A program made the position numbers and the translations under genes. Of a stretch of 64,000 nucleotides of DNA, positions 1-9,260 are shown piece after piece (position 1 is the first letter of the stretch; each line of letters begins with the position of its first letter). The notes beneath the pieces were generated by a model. The model ran no database searches. It had not been told where the DNA came from and saw only the letters and a list, made by a program, of their open reading frames with translations. This stretch comes from Herbaspirillum sp. DW155 (GTDB taxonomy: Bacteria; Pseudomonadota; Gammaproteobacteria; Burkholderiales; Burkholderiaceae_D): the NCBI RefSeq assembly GCF_037076565.1, contig NZ_AP029028.1, forward strand, positions 310,001 through 374,000, read 5' to 3'.

Positions 1-588
1 GTCCAGCATCGGACTGATCAGCACCTGGGCGGCCAGCGGCTTGCCGCAGCGGTCGCGGGTCATCAGCGTGAGACTGGCGGCCAGGCTGCCGCCGGCGTCG
101 TCACCGGCGACCACCATGCGGTCCAGGTCCACCTTCAGGTCGGCCGCGTTCTTGCAGGCCCAGGTGGCGGCCGCGAAAGCGTCTTCGGGTGCGGCCGGGA
201 AAGGCTTGGCCGGGGCCAGCGCGTAGCCGACCGAGAGCACCACCGCCTGGTTGTGCTGCGCCAGGAAGCTGGCCGGTGCATCGGCATCGTCCAGCGAGCC
301 GCCAGTGAAACCGCCCCCGTGGAAATACAGCACCAGCGGGCGTTTCTCGCCCTTGGGCAGCGCCTCGGCGGGCTGGTACAGGCGCACCGGGATGCGTCCC
401 AGCGGGCCGGGAACGAAGAAATTGCGGATGTCCAGCGTAGGTGAGCCTTGCATGATGAGCGCCTGGGCCGAAGCCACTTGTCCAAGAATGGAGCGGATTG
501 TGCGCCACAGCAGGGTGTCGAATAAACACCTATAATCCAACAACACTGTTCGGTAAGTCTGAACAATCAGGACGATCAATTCGTTCAC
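1..588 (-). CDS. Alpha/beta hydrolase, HSL-type esterase family (partial, C-terminus off the window)
   Basis: The minus strand encodes 196 residues of an alpha/beta hydrolase before the window edge. The family oxyanion motif HGGGF is present, and the nucleophile-elbow region reads GDDAGG where hormone-sensitive-lipase-type esterases have GDSAGG, so the usual catalytic Ser is replaced by Asp. I chose the GTG at 588 because AAGGA lies 7 nt upstream. An ATG at 453 (reading MQGSP) is an alternative, and the residues before it are not obviously family-like. The gene is divergent from the LysR gene at 862, a common regulator-target arrangement. The substrate is unknown. The His and acid residues of the triad lie beyond the edge. 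Confidence 0.75.
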   Translation of the reverse strand, partial: MNELIVLIVQTYRTVLLDYRCLFDTLLWRTIRSILGQVASAQALIMQGSPTLDIRNFFVPGPLGRIPVRLYQPAEALPKGEKRPLVLYFHGGGFTGGSLDDADAPASFLAQHNQAVVLSVGYALAPAKPFPAAPEDAFAAATWACKNAADLKVDLDRMVVAGDDAGGSLAASLTLMTRDRCGKPLAAQVLISPMLD

Positions 589-861
589 TTTGCGTTCCTT
601 TTGCTGACTTGAAAAGCCAATTCCAGCTGATCCGGACGGACGTGGCATCGATGTGAAATCGCCGTCGTTGTCACCTGTTGCGCAAACTTGGCTGGCTTTT
701 GTCGTTATTTGATTTAAATTGGGATGAGGCTGGCACTGCAGTGCGGGACCATCCCATCATGGCAAGACGGCGCGCCGGGGGCGGCGCCTGCCTTGCGTGG
801 ATCGTCTGGCCCCCGTTTGCCGCACCGGAATCCATCCGGATGTGGCGTCAAGGAGAGAGCG
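589..861. promoter_or_regulatory. Divergent intergenic region, hydrolase / LysR gene
   Basis: These 273 bp separate two divergent genes and should hold both promoters and any LysR operator. A short A+T-rich stretch near 700-720 (TTATTTGATTTAAATT) is the most operator-like part. I could not assign -35 and -10 boxes with confidence and see no coding potential. Confidence 0.4.
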
Positions 862-1875
862 ATGGACCGTTTCCAGGCCATGCAAGTCTTTACCGCTGTG
901 GTGGATGCCAACAGCTTCACGCGCGCTGCCGACAACCTGAACCTGCCGCGCACCACCGTCACCACCCTGATCCAGGGGCTGGAGAGCCTGCTGCAGGTGC
1001 GCCTCTTGAATCGCACCACCCGCCGCATCAGCCTTACGCCCGATGGCGCGGCCTATTACGAGCGCTGCGTGCGCATCCTGGCCGACATTGACGAGACCGA
1101 ACAATCCTTCCGCAACGTCACCCGTGGTCCGCAAGGGCGGCTGCGCATCGACGTGCCCGGTTCCATCGGCCGCCTCATGCTGTTGCCCAACCTGTGCGAC
1201 TTCTACAGCAAGTACCCCGACATCGAACTGGTCATGGGCATGGGCGACCGTCCGGTGGACCTGGTGCAGGAGGCGGTGGATTGCGTCATCCGCGTGGGCA
1301 CGCTGCAGGATTCCTCGATGGTGGCGCGCCGCATCGGCACTTTCCAGACCGTGACCTGCGCCGCGCCTTCCTACCTGGAGCGTTACGGCGTACCGCATAC
1401 GCTGGAAGATCTGCAGCAGCATCAGGCGGTGCATTACTTCTCCAGCCGCACCGGCCGCGTCATCGACAGCGACTTCGTGGTCGATGGCGTCACCCGCGAG
1501 GTCAAGATGAACGGCAGGCTCTCGGTCAATGACGGCGACGCTTATGTCGAATGCGCGCTGCAAGGTTTCGGGATCGTGCAGGCACCGCTCTATATGGTCA
1601 CGCGCCACATCGAAGAGGGCCGCCTGGTCGAGCTGCTGTCGCAATGGAAGCCGGCGCCGCTGCCCATTTCGGTGGTCTATCTGCACAATCGCCATCTCTC
1701 GCCCAAGGTGCGCGCCTTCGTGGACTGGGTGGCCGAACTGTTTGCCACCTGCCCGCTGCACAAGGCCTGCACCATGGGCATGGAAGAGAACGAGTGCCAC
1801 TTCGTCAACAAGACCGAATCCACTACCGTGCGCAGCGTCGTGGAGCAGTACAACATCGCCGAAAGCGTGTTCTGA
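862..1875 (+). CDS. LysR-family transcriptional regulator
   Basis: A 337-residue LysR-type regulator. The N-terminus (about 1-60) is the winged helix-turn-helix, with the typical run FTAVVDANSFTRAADNLNLP and then LLNRTTRRISLT. The rest is the periplasmic-binding-protein-like effector domain. The start at 862 is preceded by AAGGAGAG; an ORF open further upstream lacks both family similarity and a ribosome site. The protein is longer than the usual 300 or so residues because of a tail of about 35 residues with three Cys after the last domain strand. Divergent from the hydrolase at 588, which it may control. The inducer is unknown. Confidence 0.9.
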   Translation: MDRFQAMQVFTAVVDANSFTRAADNLNLPRTTVTTLIQGLESLLQVRLLNRTTRRISLTPDGAAYYERCVRILADIDETEQSFRNVTRGPQGRLRIDVPGSIGRLMLLPNLCDFYSKYPDIELVMGMGDRPVDLVQEAVDCVIRVGTLQDSSMVARRIGTFQTVTCAAPSYLERYGVPHTLEDLQQHQAVHYFSSRTGRVIDSDFVVDGVTREVKMNGRLSVNDGDAYVECALQGFGIVQAPLYMVTRHIEEGRLVELLSQWKPAPLPISVVYLHNRHLSPKVRAFVDWVAELFATCPLHKACTMGMEENECHFVNKTESTTVRSVVEQYNIAESVF

Positions 1876-2175
1876 TGGCGTCCAGGCAGGTACGGGGTTC
1901 GGCGAGGATTATGCAGGGCAGGCGCGCTTTTCCGCGTGCCGAAAGCTGCTGATTTTTTGCCCGATTCTCTGTATCTGCTGTTTGGATTTTCAGGTGGAAT
2001 CGCGCTGGGTCTGGTGTTTCCCCGTGACGGCTCGATCATCGTTGCGTCTGATCGTGCAAGGGCATACCTGATTCTGCAAACTTCTTGCCTGATTCTCTGT
2101 GCATGAATCGCGGAGGATCAGGCAATTGCCGGTCCGCGCTAAAGTCGCGTCTGTCTTTCAAAGAGAGAGGAGCTT
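1876..2175. promoter_or_regulatory. Intergenic region with direct repeats upstream of the AraC-family gene
   Basis: The 300 bp between the LysR and AraC-type genes hold no credible gene. TTGCCCGATTCTCTGT (1957-1972) and TTGCCTGATTCTCTGT (2085-2100) differ at one base. A shorter related copy, CCTGATTCTGC, lies near 2067. Direct repeats of this length are what dimeric AraC-type proteins often bind, so autoregulation is plausible. AGAGAGGAG just before 2176 is the ribosome site of the next gene. Confidence 0.5.
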
Positions 2176-3177
2176 ATGGAGCTCGATCTGCATTCCATCC
2201 AGGAGGCGGCCCCGCTGCTGTCCGATACCGTTGTTAGCGAACCCGCCCGCGAGCGCGATGATCCGCGCTTCCAGGCCATGCAGCAGGAGCTGCTGCAACT
2301 GCTGGAACGCTATACCGCCGGTGTCGAGGGCATACTCGAAACGGCCATCCCCAATCTGGAAATCTATCGGATCACCTGTCCGACGGGGCCTAAACACGCG
2401 GTGCAAAAACCGGTGTTTGCCGCGATTGCGCAAGGGTCCAAACGCATCTTCGTGGGTGATGAAATCTACGAATACGATCCCATGCATTACCTGGTCGCCT
2501 CGGTGGATCTGCCGGTGGTTGGCAAGGTCACGGTGACCAGTCCCGATGAACCCTACCTGGGTTTGCGGCTGGAGCTGGATACCCAGGAAATCGGTGAACT
2601 GATCGGCGACGAGAACCTGCCGGCTGCCGCCCATCCGGGCGAAGGCGCTGCGCGTGGGCTGTACGTGAACCGGCTCGACGTGGCGTTGCTCGATGCGGTG
2701 CTGCGCCTGTTGCGCCTGCATGAGACGCCGCGCGACGTGCCCATCATGGCGCCGATGATCCGGCGCGAGATCCTGTACCGGCTGCTGATGAACGGGCAGG
2801 GTGCACTGTTGCGCCAGACCGTGTTGCAGGACAGCCAGATGAACCGCGTGGCCAAGGCGATTAGGCTCATCAAGGAGGGTTATGACCAGGCCTTGCGCAT
2901 CGAGGATATTGCGCGCGACGTCCACATGAGCGTGTCCTCGCTGCACCATCACTTCAAGCTGGTGACGGCCATGAGCCCGCTGCAATACCAGAAGAACCTG
3001 CGCCTGCAGGAAGCGCGCAAACTGATCCTCACCGCCGATGCCAGCGTGGCCACCGCAGCGCATCGCGTGGGATATGAAAGTTCATCCCAGTTCAGCCGCG
3101 AATACAGCCGCTTGTTCGGCGCACCGCCGCTGCGCGACAAGCGGCGCTGGCAGGAAGAGGAAGCGCCGATGTTGTGA
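2176..3177 (+). CDS. AraC-family transcriptional regulator (AraC_N plus HTH_18)
   Basis: A 333-residue regulator. The N-terminal two thirds (about 60-220) match the AraC_N type, with the family run PVFAAIAQGSKRIFVGDEIY. The C-terminal third carries the two helix-turn-helices, including DIARDVHMSVSSLHHHFK and the second recognition region around AAHRVGYESSSQFSREY. The start at 2176 has AGAGAGGAG just upstream. It ends 65 bp before an aldo/keto reductase on the same strand; AraC_N regulators often sit beside oxidoreductases they control, so that reductase is the likeliest target. The effector cannot be told from sequence. Confidence 0.92.
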   Translation: MELDLHSIQEAAPLLSDTVVSEPARERDDPRFQAMQQELLQLLERYTAGVEGILETAIPNLEIYRITCPTGPKHAVQKPVFAAIAQGSKRIFVGDEIYEYDPMHYLVASVDLPVVGKVTVTSPDEPYLGLRLELDTQEIGELIGDENLPAAAHPGEGAARGLYVNRLDVALLDAVLRLLRLHETPRDVPIMAPMIRREILYRLLMNGQGALLRQTVLQDSQMNRVAKAIRLIKEGYDQALRIEDIARDVHMSVSSLHHHFKLVTAMSPLQYQKNLRLQEARKLILTADASVATAAHRVGYESSSQFSREYSRLFGAPPLRDKRRWQEEEAPML

Positions 3178-3242
3178 TTGCCAGTGCACGCAGCAGACGG
3201 GCAGTTGATTTATCCACACCCTTTTTTCGATTTGGAGAGAGC

Positions 3243-4250
3243 ATGCATTATCGTCGCCTCGGCAAGAGCAACCTGAAGGTATCGGCCCTGTGTCTGGGTT
3301 CCATGATGTTCGGCGACCAGACCGATGTGCAGGAATCTGGCCGCATCGTGGCTTCGGCCCGCGAGCACGGCATCAATTTCATTGATACGGCCGACGTCTA
3401 CACCAAGGGCAAGTCCGAGGAAATCGTCGGCAAGCTGCTGGCCGGGCAGCGCCACGAGTGGGTGCTGGCGAGCAAGCTGGGCAACGCCATGAGTGGCAGG
3501 CCCAATGAATCGCATTACTCGCGCAGCTGGATCGTGCGCGAGACCGAGAACATCCTCAGGCGTCTCGATACCGATTACCTGGACATCCTCTACATGCACC
3601 GTGACTACCAGGACGAGAACCTGGAAGAAGCGGTGCAGGCGCTGGGCGACCTGATACGTGCGGGCAAGATCCGCGGCTTTGGCGTCTCCAACTTCCGTGG
3701 CTGGCGCATAGCCGAGATCGTGCGCCTGTGCGAGAAGAACAAGGTACCGCTGCCGCTGGTGTGCCAGCCGTATTACAACCTGCTGAACCGCCAGCCTGAA
3801 GTGGAAATCCTGCCGGCCTGCGCGCACTATGGTTTGGGCGTGGTGCCGTACAGCCCGATTGCGCGCGGCGTGCTCACCGGCAAGTACCAGCCCGGCCAGA
3901 AGCCCCCCGAAGGCACGCGCGCAGGGCGCGGTGACAAGCGCATGATGGAAACCGAATTCCGCGAAGAATCACTCTTGATCGCGCAGCGCCTGCAACAGCA
4001 CTGCGAAGGGCGCGGCATCAAGTTGGGCCAGTTCGCCACCGCCTGGGTGCTGGCCAATTCGGCTATCAGCAGTGTGATCGCCGGACCGCGCACGCTGGCG
4101 CAGATGGAGGATTACTACGATGCGGTTGAGTTGAAGATCAGTGCAGAGGAAGAGGCGCTGGTGGATGAACTGGTCACGCCGGGGCATGCTTCCACGCATG
4201 GGTATAACGATCCGAATTATCCGTTCTTTGGGCGGGTGGTGAAGGATTGA
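3243..4250 (+). CDS. Aldo/keto reductase
   Basis: A 335-residue NAD(P)H-dependent aldo/keto reductase of the bacterial (beta/alpha)8 type. The catalytic tetrad is visible: Asp48 and Tyr53 (in FIDTADVYTKGK), Lys78 (WVLASKLG) and His119 (DILYMHRDY). Near the C-terminus, AGPRTLAQMEDYYDA is the usual cofactor-phosphate-binding region. The start at 3243 (MHYRRLGKS) follows TTGGAGAGAGC; the reading frame is open upstream but shows no family similarity there. It is probably cotranscribed with or controlled by the AraC-type gene before it. The substrate, a small aldehyde or ketone, is not identifiable. Confidence 0.92.
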   Translation: MHYRRLGKSNLKVSALCLGSMMFGDQTDVQESGRIVASAREHGINFIDTADVYTKGKSEEIVGKLLAGQRHEWVLASKLGNAMSGRPNESHYSRSWIVRETENILRRLDTDYLDILYMHRDYQDENLEEAVQALGDLIRAGKIRGFGVSNFRGWRIAEIVRLCEKNKVPLPLVCQPYYNLLNRQPEVEILPACAHYGLGVVPYSPIARGVLTGKYQPGQKPPEGTRAGRGDKRMMETEFREESLLIAQRLQQHCEGRGIKLGQFATAWVLANSAISSVIAGPRTLAQMEDYYDAVELKISAEEEALVDELVTPGHASTHGYNDPNYPFFGRVVKD

Positions 4251-4456
4251 TTTTTTGGCTTGATCAAAGTCAGGTCGGGTCAGGAAATTTTGTCATCGAA
4301 TTTTCTCCAATCGAATAAGATGATCAGCTATTGCTTGCTGTTCATCGCGAAGACTACTTGACTCTTGCTTGACCGACCGGTACGTGAAATTCATCAATCC
4401 AAGTCGGATGGGGCGGCACAGGTCATCGAACGCGATGACTTACTGTTGGGGGACAG

Positions 4457-7156
4457 TTGCCGTACATCACGCCTTCTCAGCGCTTCGATGCGCTTCATCC
4501 GGCCGTCAGGAGTATCTGGGCCAAAAGCGGTGATCCGCAGGGTTACGGTCTGCTGTGCCACATGCTGGACGTGGCTGCTGTGGCTGCCGCTCTTCTGGAG
4601 CATTGTCCGGTGGATCAAGCCTGGCTCGGACAGTGGTTCGCCTTGCCGCAATCCCATGTGCGACGATGGTTGGCCTGTCTCGTTGGCCTGCATGATCTGG
4701 GCAAGGCCATTCCCGGCTTCCAGGCCAAGTGGGATGCCGGGATGCAGCGCGACCGCAATGCCGGCCTCTCCTTTTCTCCGGATGCTTGCCTGAAGCTTGA
4801 TCGTCATGACGCGGCCACGGCAAAACTGCTCGTCCCCTTGTTGACGGGCAGAGGCGTGCAGCACGACTGGGCCGCAGCGGTCGCGCAAGCCGTCAGTGCG
4901 CATCATGGTTTCAATTTCTTGCCCGGACAAACCGCCAAGCCTGCGGGCGAGCCTGCCCTATGGAAACAAGTTCGCCAGGAAATATTCGATGCCTATTGGG
5001 CGGTGCTGGCCCCATCCTCTCTTCCCCGAGATCAACCCCTCTCATTGAGTGCTGTGCAATGGCTCGCGGGCCTGACCAGCGTGTGCGACTGGATAGGTTC
5101 CAACGCCGACTGGTTTGCTCCGGTCGAGCGCGGCGAGACCCCTGACGAACATTACGCCCGATCACGCGAGATAGCCGCTCGGGTACTGGCCGATCCGGAC
5201 AAACTGGCCTGGCCTTCGTTTGCGCCTTTGCTGCGGCAACCAGAGGCCTCTACCGACCAGCTTATCGCCCAGATTCTGGATATCCCTGGCAACGTCACGG
5301 CGCGCCCGCTGCAACAAGTCGCTGATCGTCTGCTCGCGCAAGGGCAGGGGCCTTCGCTGATCGTCGTGGAGGCGCCGATGGGGGAGGGCAAGACCGAACT
5401 GGCCTTTCTCGCCAGCTTGCGCCTGCAGGCGCGCCAGGCTCATCGCGGCCTCTATCTCGCCTTGCCGACCCAGGCTACAGGCAATGCGATGTTCGAGCGG
5501 ACTTTGAAGTTTCTCCGCGCCTTTGCCGACGATTTGACAGTCGATCTCCAGCTCGCCCATGGGGGCGCGGCGATGAATGCCACGGTGGCGCGCTTGCGCG
5601 ATATCTGGGGAGATTCGCCCGAGGATACCGTGCGATCTTCGGCCTGGTTCGCACAGAAACGGCGTGGACTGCTTTCTCCCTATGGCGTGGGTACGGTCGA
5701 TCAGGGTCTGTTCGGGGTCATGAACGTCAAGCATCATTTCGTGCGGCTATGGGGGCTGGCCAACAAGGTCGTCGTGCTCGATGAAGTGCACGCTTACGAT
5801 GCCTATACGGGTGGTCTCATCGAAATGCTCCTGCGCTGGTTGAAGGAACTGGGCTGCTCGGTGATCCTGATGAGCGCCACCCTGCCCGACAAGAAACGTG
5901 AAGCGCTGCTGCGTGCCTGGAATGTCAGCGATGACATTCCCGATTGTCCTTATCCAAGGGTGCTGGTGGCCGATGCCGTCGGCGTGCGGGGCGATAGTTT
6001 TCCGGCACGTCAGCAGGCTCCCATTGCGGTGAAGGGGCTCGATGAGTCGCTCGACAGTATTGCCGCCCAAGCGATGGCTGCATTGGAGCAGGGCGGTTGC
6101 GGCGCGATTCTGGTCAATACGGTGGATCGTGCGCAGCAGCTTTACATGCGTCTGGCTGGCGCTGTCGCGCCAGAGACTGTGGTGCAACTATTTCACGCCC
6201 GTTTTCCGGCTGACGAACGCCAGCAGATCGAAAACAAGGTCCTCAACATCTTCGGATCGGGTGCCACCCGGCCCGCTCGCGCCCTGCTGATCGCTACTCA
6301 GGTGGCCGAGCAAAGCCTGGACATCGACTTCGACTTTCTCATTTCCGATCTGGCCCCGGTCGACCTGTTACTGCAGCGCGCCGGTCGCTTGCATCGTCAT
6401 CAGCGCGATGCACGTCCGCTGGCGCATCAGCAGCCACGGCTGTATGTCGCCGGCCTGTTGGCCGAGCGCCTACCGGATTTGCTGAGTACCGGTTGGGGCC
6501 GGATCTATGGCGATTACCTGTGCCTGGTGACCTGGGCTCTTTTGCTCAACGAACCGTTGTGGCATCTGCCAGATGATATCGACCGGCTGGTGCAGGCGGT
6601 CTATGCGCCGTGGCCTGTGTTGCCTCCGTTGGCGACCGAGATCGTCGAGAAAATCGAGGATGTCAGCCGTATTGAGCACAAGTCGCTCATCGACTGGCAG
6701 GCACAACTGGCCCGCCATGTAGCCATCGATCCGCGTGACTCGCCCGACTATGCCTATCAAGACAAGCCCCATGGCGCAGACGAAGACGATACCTTGGCCC
6801 TGCGCAATCAGACCCGGCTGGGTGGTGAGAGCGTTACTGCCATCCCCGTCTGCGTGAACGCCGATGGCCGTTGGAGCCTGCATGAAGACGGCGCCGCATT
6901 CGATCCGCACGCGCCGCTCGATGATGCCTTGGCACGCCTGCTCTATGCGCGCCAGATCAAGATTTCCCGTCAAGCCCTGCTCAGGCACTTGCTCGCGCAA
7001 GAGGCCTATCCGGCCCTGTCCGAACATCCCTTGCTGAGTCACTTTCAGCCATTGCTCCTGCGCGACGGCATCTGCCAGGTCGGCACACTTTGCGTTTCCC
7101 TGGACCCGGCATTGGGTCTGGTCTATTCCACCCAACCTGCAAGGCAATCACCATGA
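4457..7156 (+). CDS. cas3: CRISPR-associated nuclease/helicase Cas3 (type I-E)
   Basis: Cas3 is the HD nuclease and superfamily 2 helicase that degrades DNA marked by Cascade. HD-domain residues are His35 (LCHMLDV), His79-Asp80 (GLHDLGK) and the later VSAHHG. Helicase motifs follow: motif I MGEGKT (308-313), DEVH (442-445), SAT (473-475) and QRAGRLHRH from about 640. The full 899 residues match the family. The start is unusual: a stop lies at 4436-4438 and the first in-frame candidate is TTG at 4457, with GGGGGA close before it; the first in-frame ATG is already inside the HD domain. The stop overlaps casA by 4 bp (ATGA). It is first in the cas operon. Confidence 0.96.
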   Translation: MPYITPSQRFDALHPAVRSIWAKSGDPQGYGLLCHMLDVAAVAAALLEHCPVDQAWLGQWFALPQSHVRRWLACLVGLHDLGKAIPGFQAKWDAGMQRDRNAGLSFSPDACLKLDRHDAATAKLLVPLLTGRGVQHDWAAAVAQAVSAHHGFNFLPGQTAKPAGEPALWKQVRQEIFDAYWAVLAPSSLPRDQPLSLSAVQWLAGLTSVCDWIGSNADWFAPVERGETPDEHYARSREIAARVLADPDKLAWPSFAPLLRQPEASTDQLIAQILDIPGNVTARPLQQVADRLLAQGQGPSLIVVEAPMGEGKTELAFLASLRLQARQAHRGLYLALPTQATGNAMFERTLKFLRAFADDLTVDLQLAHGGAAMNATVARLRDIWGDSPEDTVRSSAWFAQKRRGLLSPYGVGTVDQGLFGVMNVKHHFVRLWGLANKVVVLDEVHAYDAYTGGLIEMLLRWLKELGCSVILMSATLPDKKREALLRAWNVSDDIPDCPYPRVLVADAVGVRGDSFPARQQAPIAVKGLDESLDSIAAQAMAALEQGGCGAILVNTVDRAQQLYMRLAGAVAPETVVQLFHARFPADERQQIENKVLNIFGSGATRPARALLIATQVAEQSLDIDFDFLISDLAPVDLLLQRAGRLHRHQRDARPLAHQQPRLYVAGLLAERLPDLLSTGWGRIYGDYLCLVTWALLLNEPLWHLPDDIDRLVQAVYAPWPVLPPLATEIVEKIEDVSRIEHKSLIDWQAQLARHVAIDPRDSPDYAYQDKPHGADEDDTLALRNQTRLGGESVTAIPVCVNADGRWSLHEDGAAFDPHAPLDDALARLLYARQIKISRQALLRHLLAQEAYPALSEHPLLSHFQPLLLRDGICQVGTLCVSLDPALGLVYSTQPARQSP

Positions 7157-8709
7157 AGTCTTATAACTTGTTGGATGAGCCCTGGCTGCCGGTGCGTTAT
7201 ACCGACGGACAGGTCAGAGAGATTGGTTTGTTGCAGTTGTTTGCCGACGCGGGCCGGATTGCGGCGCTGGCAGAAACGGCGCCGCCCAATCTGATCGCGC
7301 TGTATCGCTTGCTGCTGGCCATCACCCATCGGGCCTTGACGCGGCAGTCGGGTAGCTGGACGGTGAAGGAGATGGTGCGTTATTACCGCGAGGGACTGCC
7401 GGCTGAGGCAATTCATGCGTATCTGGAGCATTGGCGTGAACGCTTCTACGTGTTTCATCCGGAATATCCCTTCATGCAGGTGGCCTTGTTGGCCACCGCC
7501 GAGGAAACGCGCAACAAGACCAAACCTTGGACCCAAATTGCTCTGGAGAGTAGCAACGGCAATGCGCCGGTATTGTTCGATCATGCCGTCGACACGCAAC
7601 CCAGCAGCATGCCGGTCTCGCGCTTGATATGCCAGATGCTTGGCTTTCTGCAATATACCCCCGGTGGCCTGGTCAAGACGCTGCGCGACTCCGACAAGGC
7701 CGGCGCATTGGCCAATACGGCTGCGGTCTTGCCGCTGGGGAAGACGTTGGCGCAGACGCTATGTCTTGCCTTGCATCCCGCCAAAGCCGATAGCGCAGGC
7801 GACTTGCCAGCCTGGGAGAAAGCGCAGCCGCAGATGCCCGCGCTGCGTGGCGAGCCGACCTTGGCCGCTGGCCCCAACGACCGATATACGCGCTTGAGCC
7901 GTGCAATCCTCTTGCTCGCCGATGATGAGACCGGGCGCACGGTCAGCCAGATACGTTTTGCCGCTGGTCTGGCATTGGCCGATGACGAACACGCACCCGA
8001 TACCATGGCGAGCTACCGTGCCGGTAGCGTGGGCATGGTACGTCTGGGCTTCAGCGAAGGCAGGGCGATATGGCGCGATCTGCCCAGCCTGGTTCCCGAT
8101 GCCAGCGGCAAGCATGCTCTGCCGGCGGCGGTGCTGGGTTATGCCAATGTGCTGTTGGAAAAATTGGGTGACGACGACCCCTGGTTGAATGTCATGGTCC
8201 TCGGTCTGGCCAGCGATCAGGCCAAACTCCTGCGCTGGCGAGTGGACTGCTTCGAATTGCCACAGCGCCTGTTGGCCCAGCCAGATGCGGGCGAGTTGCT
8301 ACGCTGCTATTTGCGCGAGAGCGAAGAACTCTATGCCAGCCTCAGGAAGACGGCCAGCATCATGCTCGCCAAAGCCATGCCCGACCCGGACCACAAGGAT
8401 ACGCGCAGTCGCGCCAGAACCCTGTTCGACAATGGCCCCACCGCCGCTGCGTATTTCTCCACGCTGGAGCGGCGCTTGCCTGAGCTGCTGGAAATCCTGG
8501 CCACAGATCAGATTGAGCAAGCCGATAGTTATTGGAAGGCATCCAGACTGGAGGCCGCCGAGATAGGGTGGCGCACGGTCTGCCGTCAACTGGGCGACAG
8601 CGCCCGTGCATTGCGCGCCCGTGCCCAGTCTGAATCTTTCTATCTGGGGCTGATCCGGCCCTTGCGTGCCCATCTCGCATCCCCCTCCGAGGAGACCTCC
8701 CATGTCTGA
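7153..8709 (+). CDS. casA: Cascade large subunit Cse1/CasA (Cas8e)
   Basis: The 518-residue large subunit of the type I-E Cascade complex, which reads the PAM and recruits Cas3. The N-terminal signature LLDEPWLPVRYTDG is characteristic, and length is close to that of E. coli CasA. I placed the start at the ATG at 7153, which overlaps the cas3 stop; an upstream ATG at 7090 would add 21 residues inside cas3 with no family match. The 3' end overlaps casB by 8 bp. Translational coupling along the operon is likely. No damage is visible. Confidence 0.94.
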   Translation: MKSYNLLDEPWLPVRYTDGQVREIGLLQLFADAGRIAALAETAPPNLIALYRLLLAITHRALTRQSGSWTVKEMVRYYREGLPAEAIHAYLEHWRERFYVFHPEYPFMQVALLATAEETRNKTKPWTQIALESSNGNAPVLFDHAVDTQPSSMPVSRLICQMLGFLQYTPGGLVKTLRDSDKAGALANTAAVLPLGKTLAQTLCLALHPAKADSAGDLPAWEKAQPQMPALRGEPTLAAGPNDRYTRLSRAILLLADDETGRTVSQIRFAAGLALADDEHAPDTMASYRAGSVGMVRLGFSEGRAIWRDLPSLVPDASGKHALPAAVLGYANVLLEKLGDDDPWLNVMVLGLASDQAKLLRWRVDCFELPQRLLAQPDAGELLRCYLRESEELYASLRKTASIMLAKAMPDPDHKDTRSRARTLFDNGPTAAAYFSTLERRLPELLEILATDQIEQADSYWKASRLEAAEIGWRTVCRQLGDSARALRARAQSESFYLGLIRPLRAHLASPSEETSHV

Positions 8710-9217
8710 CCATACGCAGGCGTTTATCCAGCATTTGCAAGATCTGCAGCAACACAACCGTGGCGCGATGGCGATCTTGCGCCGTAGCGCCGGCTTCGCG
8801 CCGGGCGCTTATCCGCCCGCCTTTCCTTACGTGGAGCGATTCGTTCCCGTCGATAGTCATGCCCAGGACAGTGCGCGCCTGGCCCTGTATGTGACGGCCG
8901 CACTGTATGCGCGCCACCCCCAGCATGGACCTGCACAAAGCCTGGCAGCAGCCTTAGGCAAGCTGATGCAGGAGCGCCAGAGCGGCAGTATCGAACAGCG
9001 CTTTGTCGCCTTGCTGGCGGCTGATCCCGAAGACCTGCCGCACTATCTGCGCCAGATCATCACCCTGGTGGCAGCCGATGGTCATGCCATCAATTACGAA
9101 GCGTTGCTGGAGGATCTGTTCCGTTATTTGCATCCCTATCAGTTCGAGGCGCGTGACCGCATCCGTCAGCGCTGGGCGCGGGATTTCTATCGCCAGCCCA
9201 GCCTGCAAGAGCATTAA
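8702..9217 (+). CDS. casB: Cascade small subunit Cse2/CasB (Cas11)
   Basis: A 171-residue small, mainly helical subunit of Cascade, present in two copies per complex and contacting crRNA and target DNA. Recognised from position between casA and casC, length, and the basic helical pattern including RGAMAILRRSAGF near the N-terminus and the C-terminal RIRQRWARDFY. The start at 8702 (MSDHTQAF) overlaps the casA stop and follows GGAGACC. A 43-bp gap separates it from casC. Confidence 0.9.
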   Translation: MSDHTQAFIQHLQDLQQHNRGAMAILRRSAGFAPGAYPPAFPYVERFVPVDSHAQDSARLALYVTAALYARHPQHGPAQSLAAALGKLMQERQSGSIEQRFVALLAADPEDLPHYLRQIITLVAADGHAINYEALLEDLFRYLHPYQFEARDRIRQRWARDFYRQPSLQEH

Positions 9218-9260
9218 TTCCTTATTTTTCAATGTTGTTGTCCTCTTGAGAGAATCCACC

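Noticed and set aside
7090-7152. Upstream ATG as the casA start
   Set aside because: It would add 21 residues within cas3 without family similarity; the ATGA overlap at 7153 is the pattern seen in the rest of the operon.
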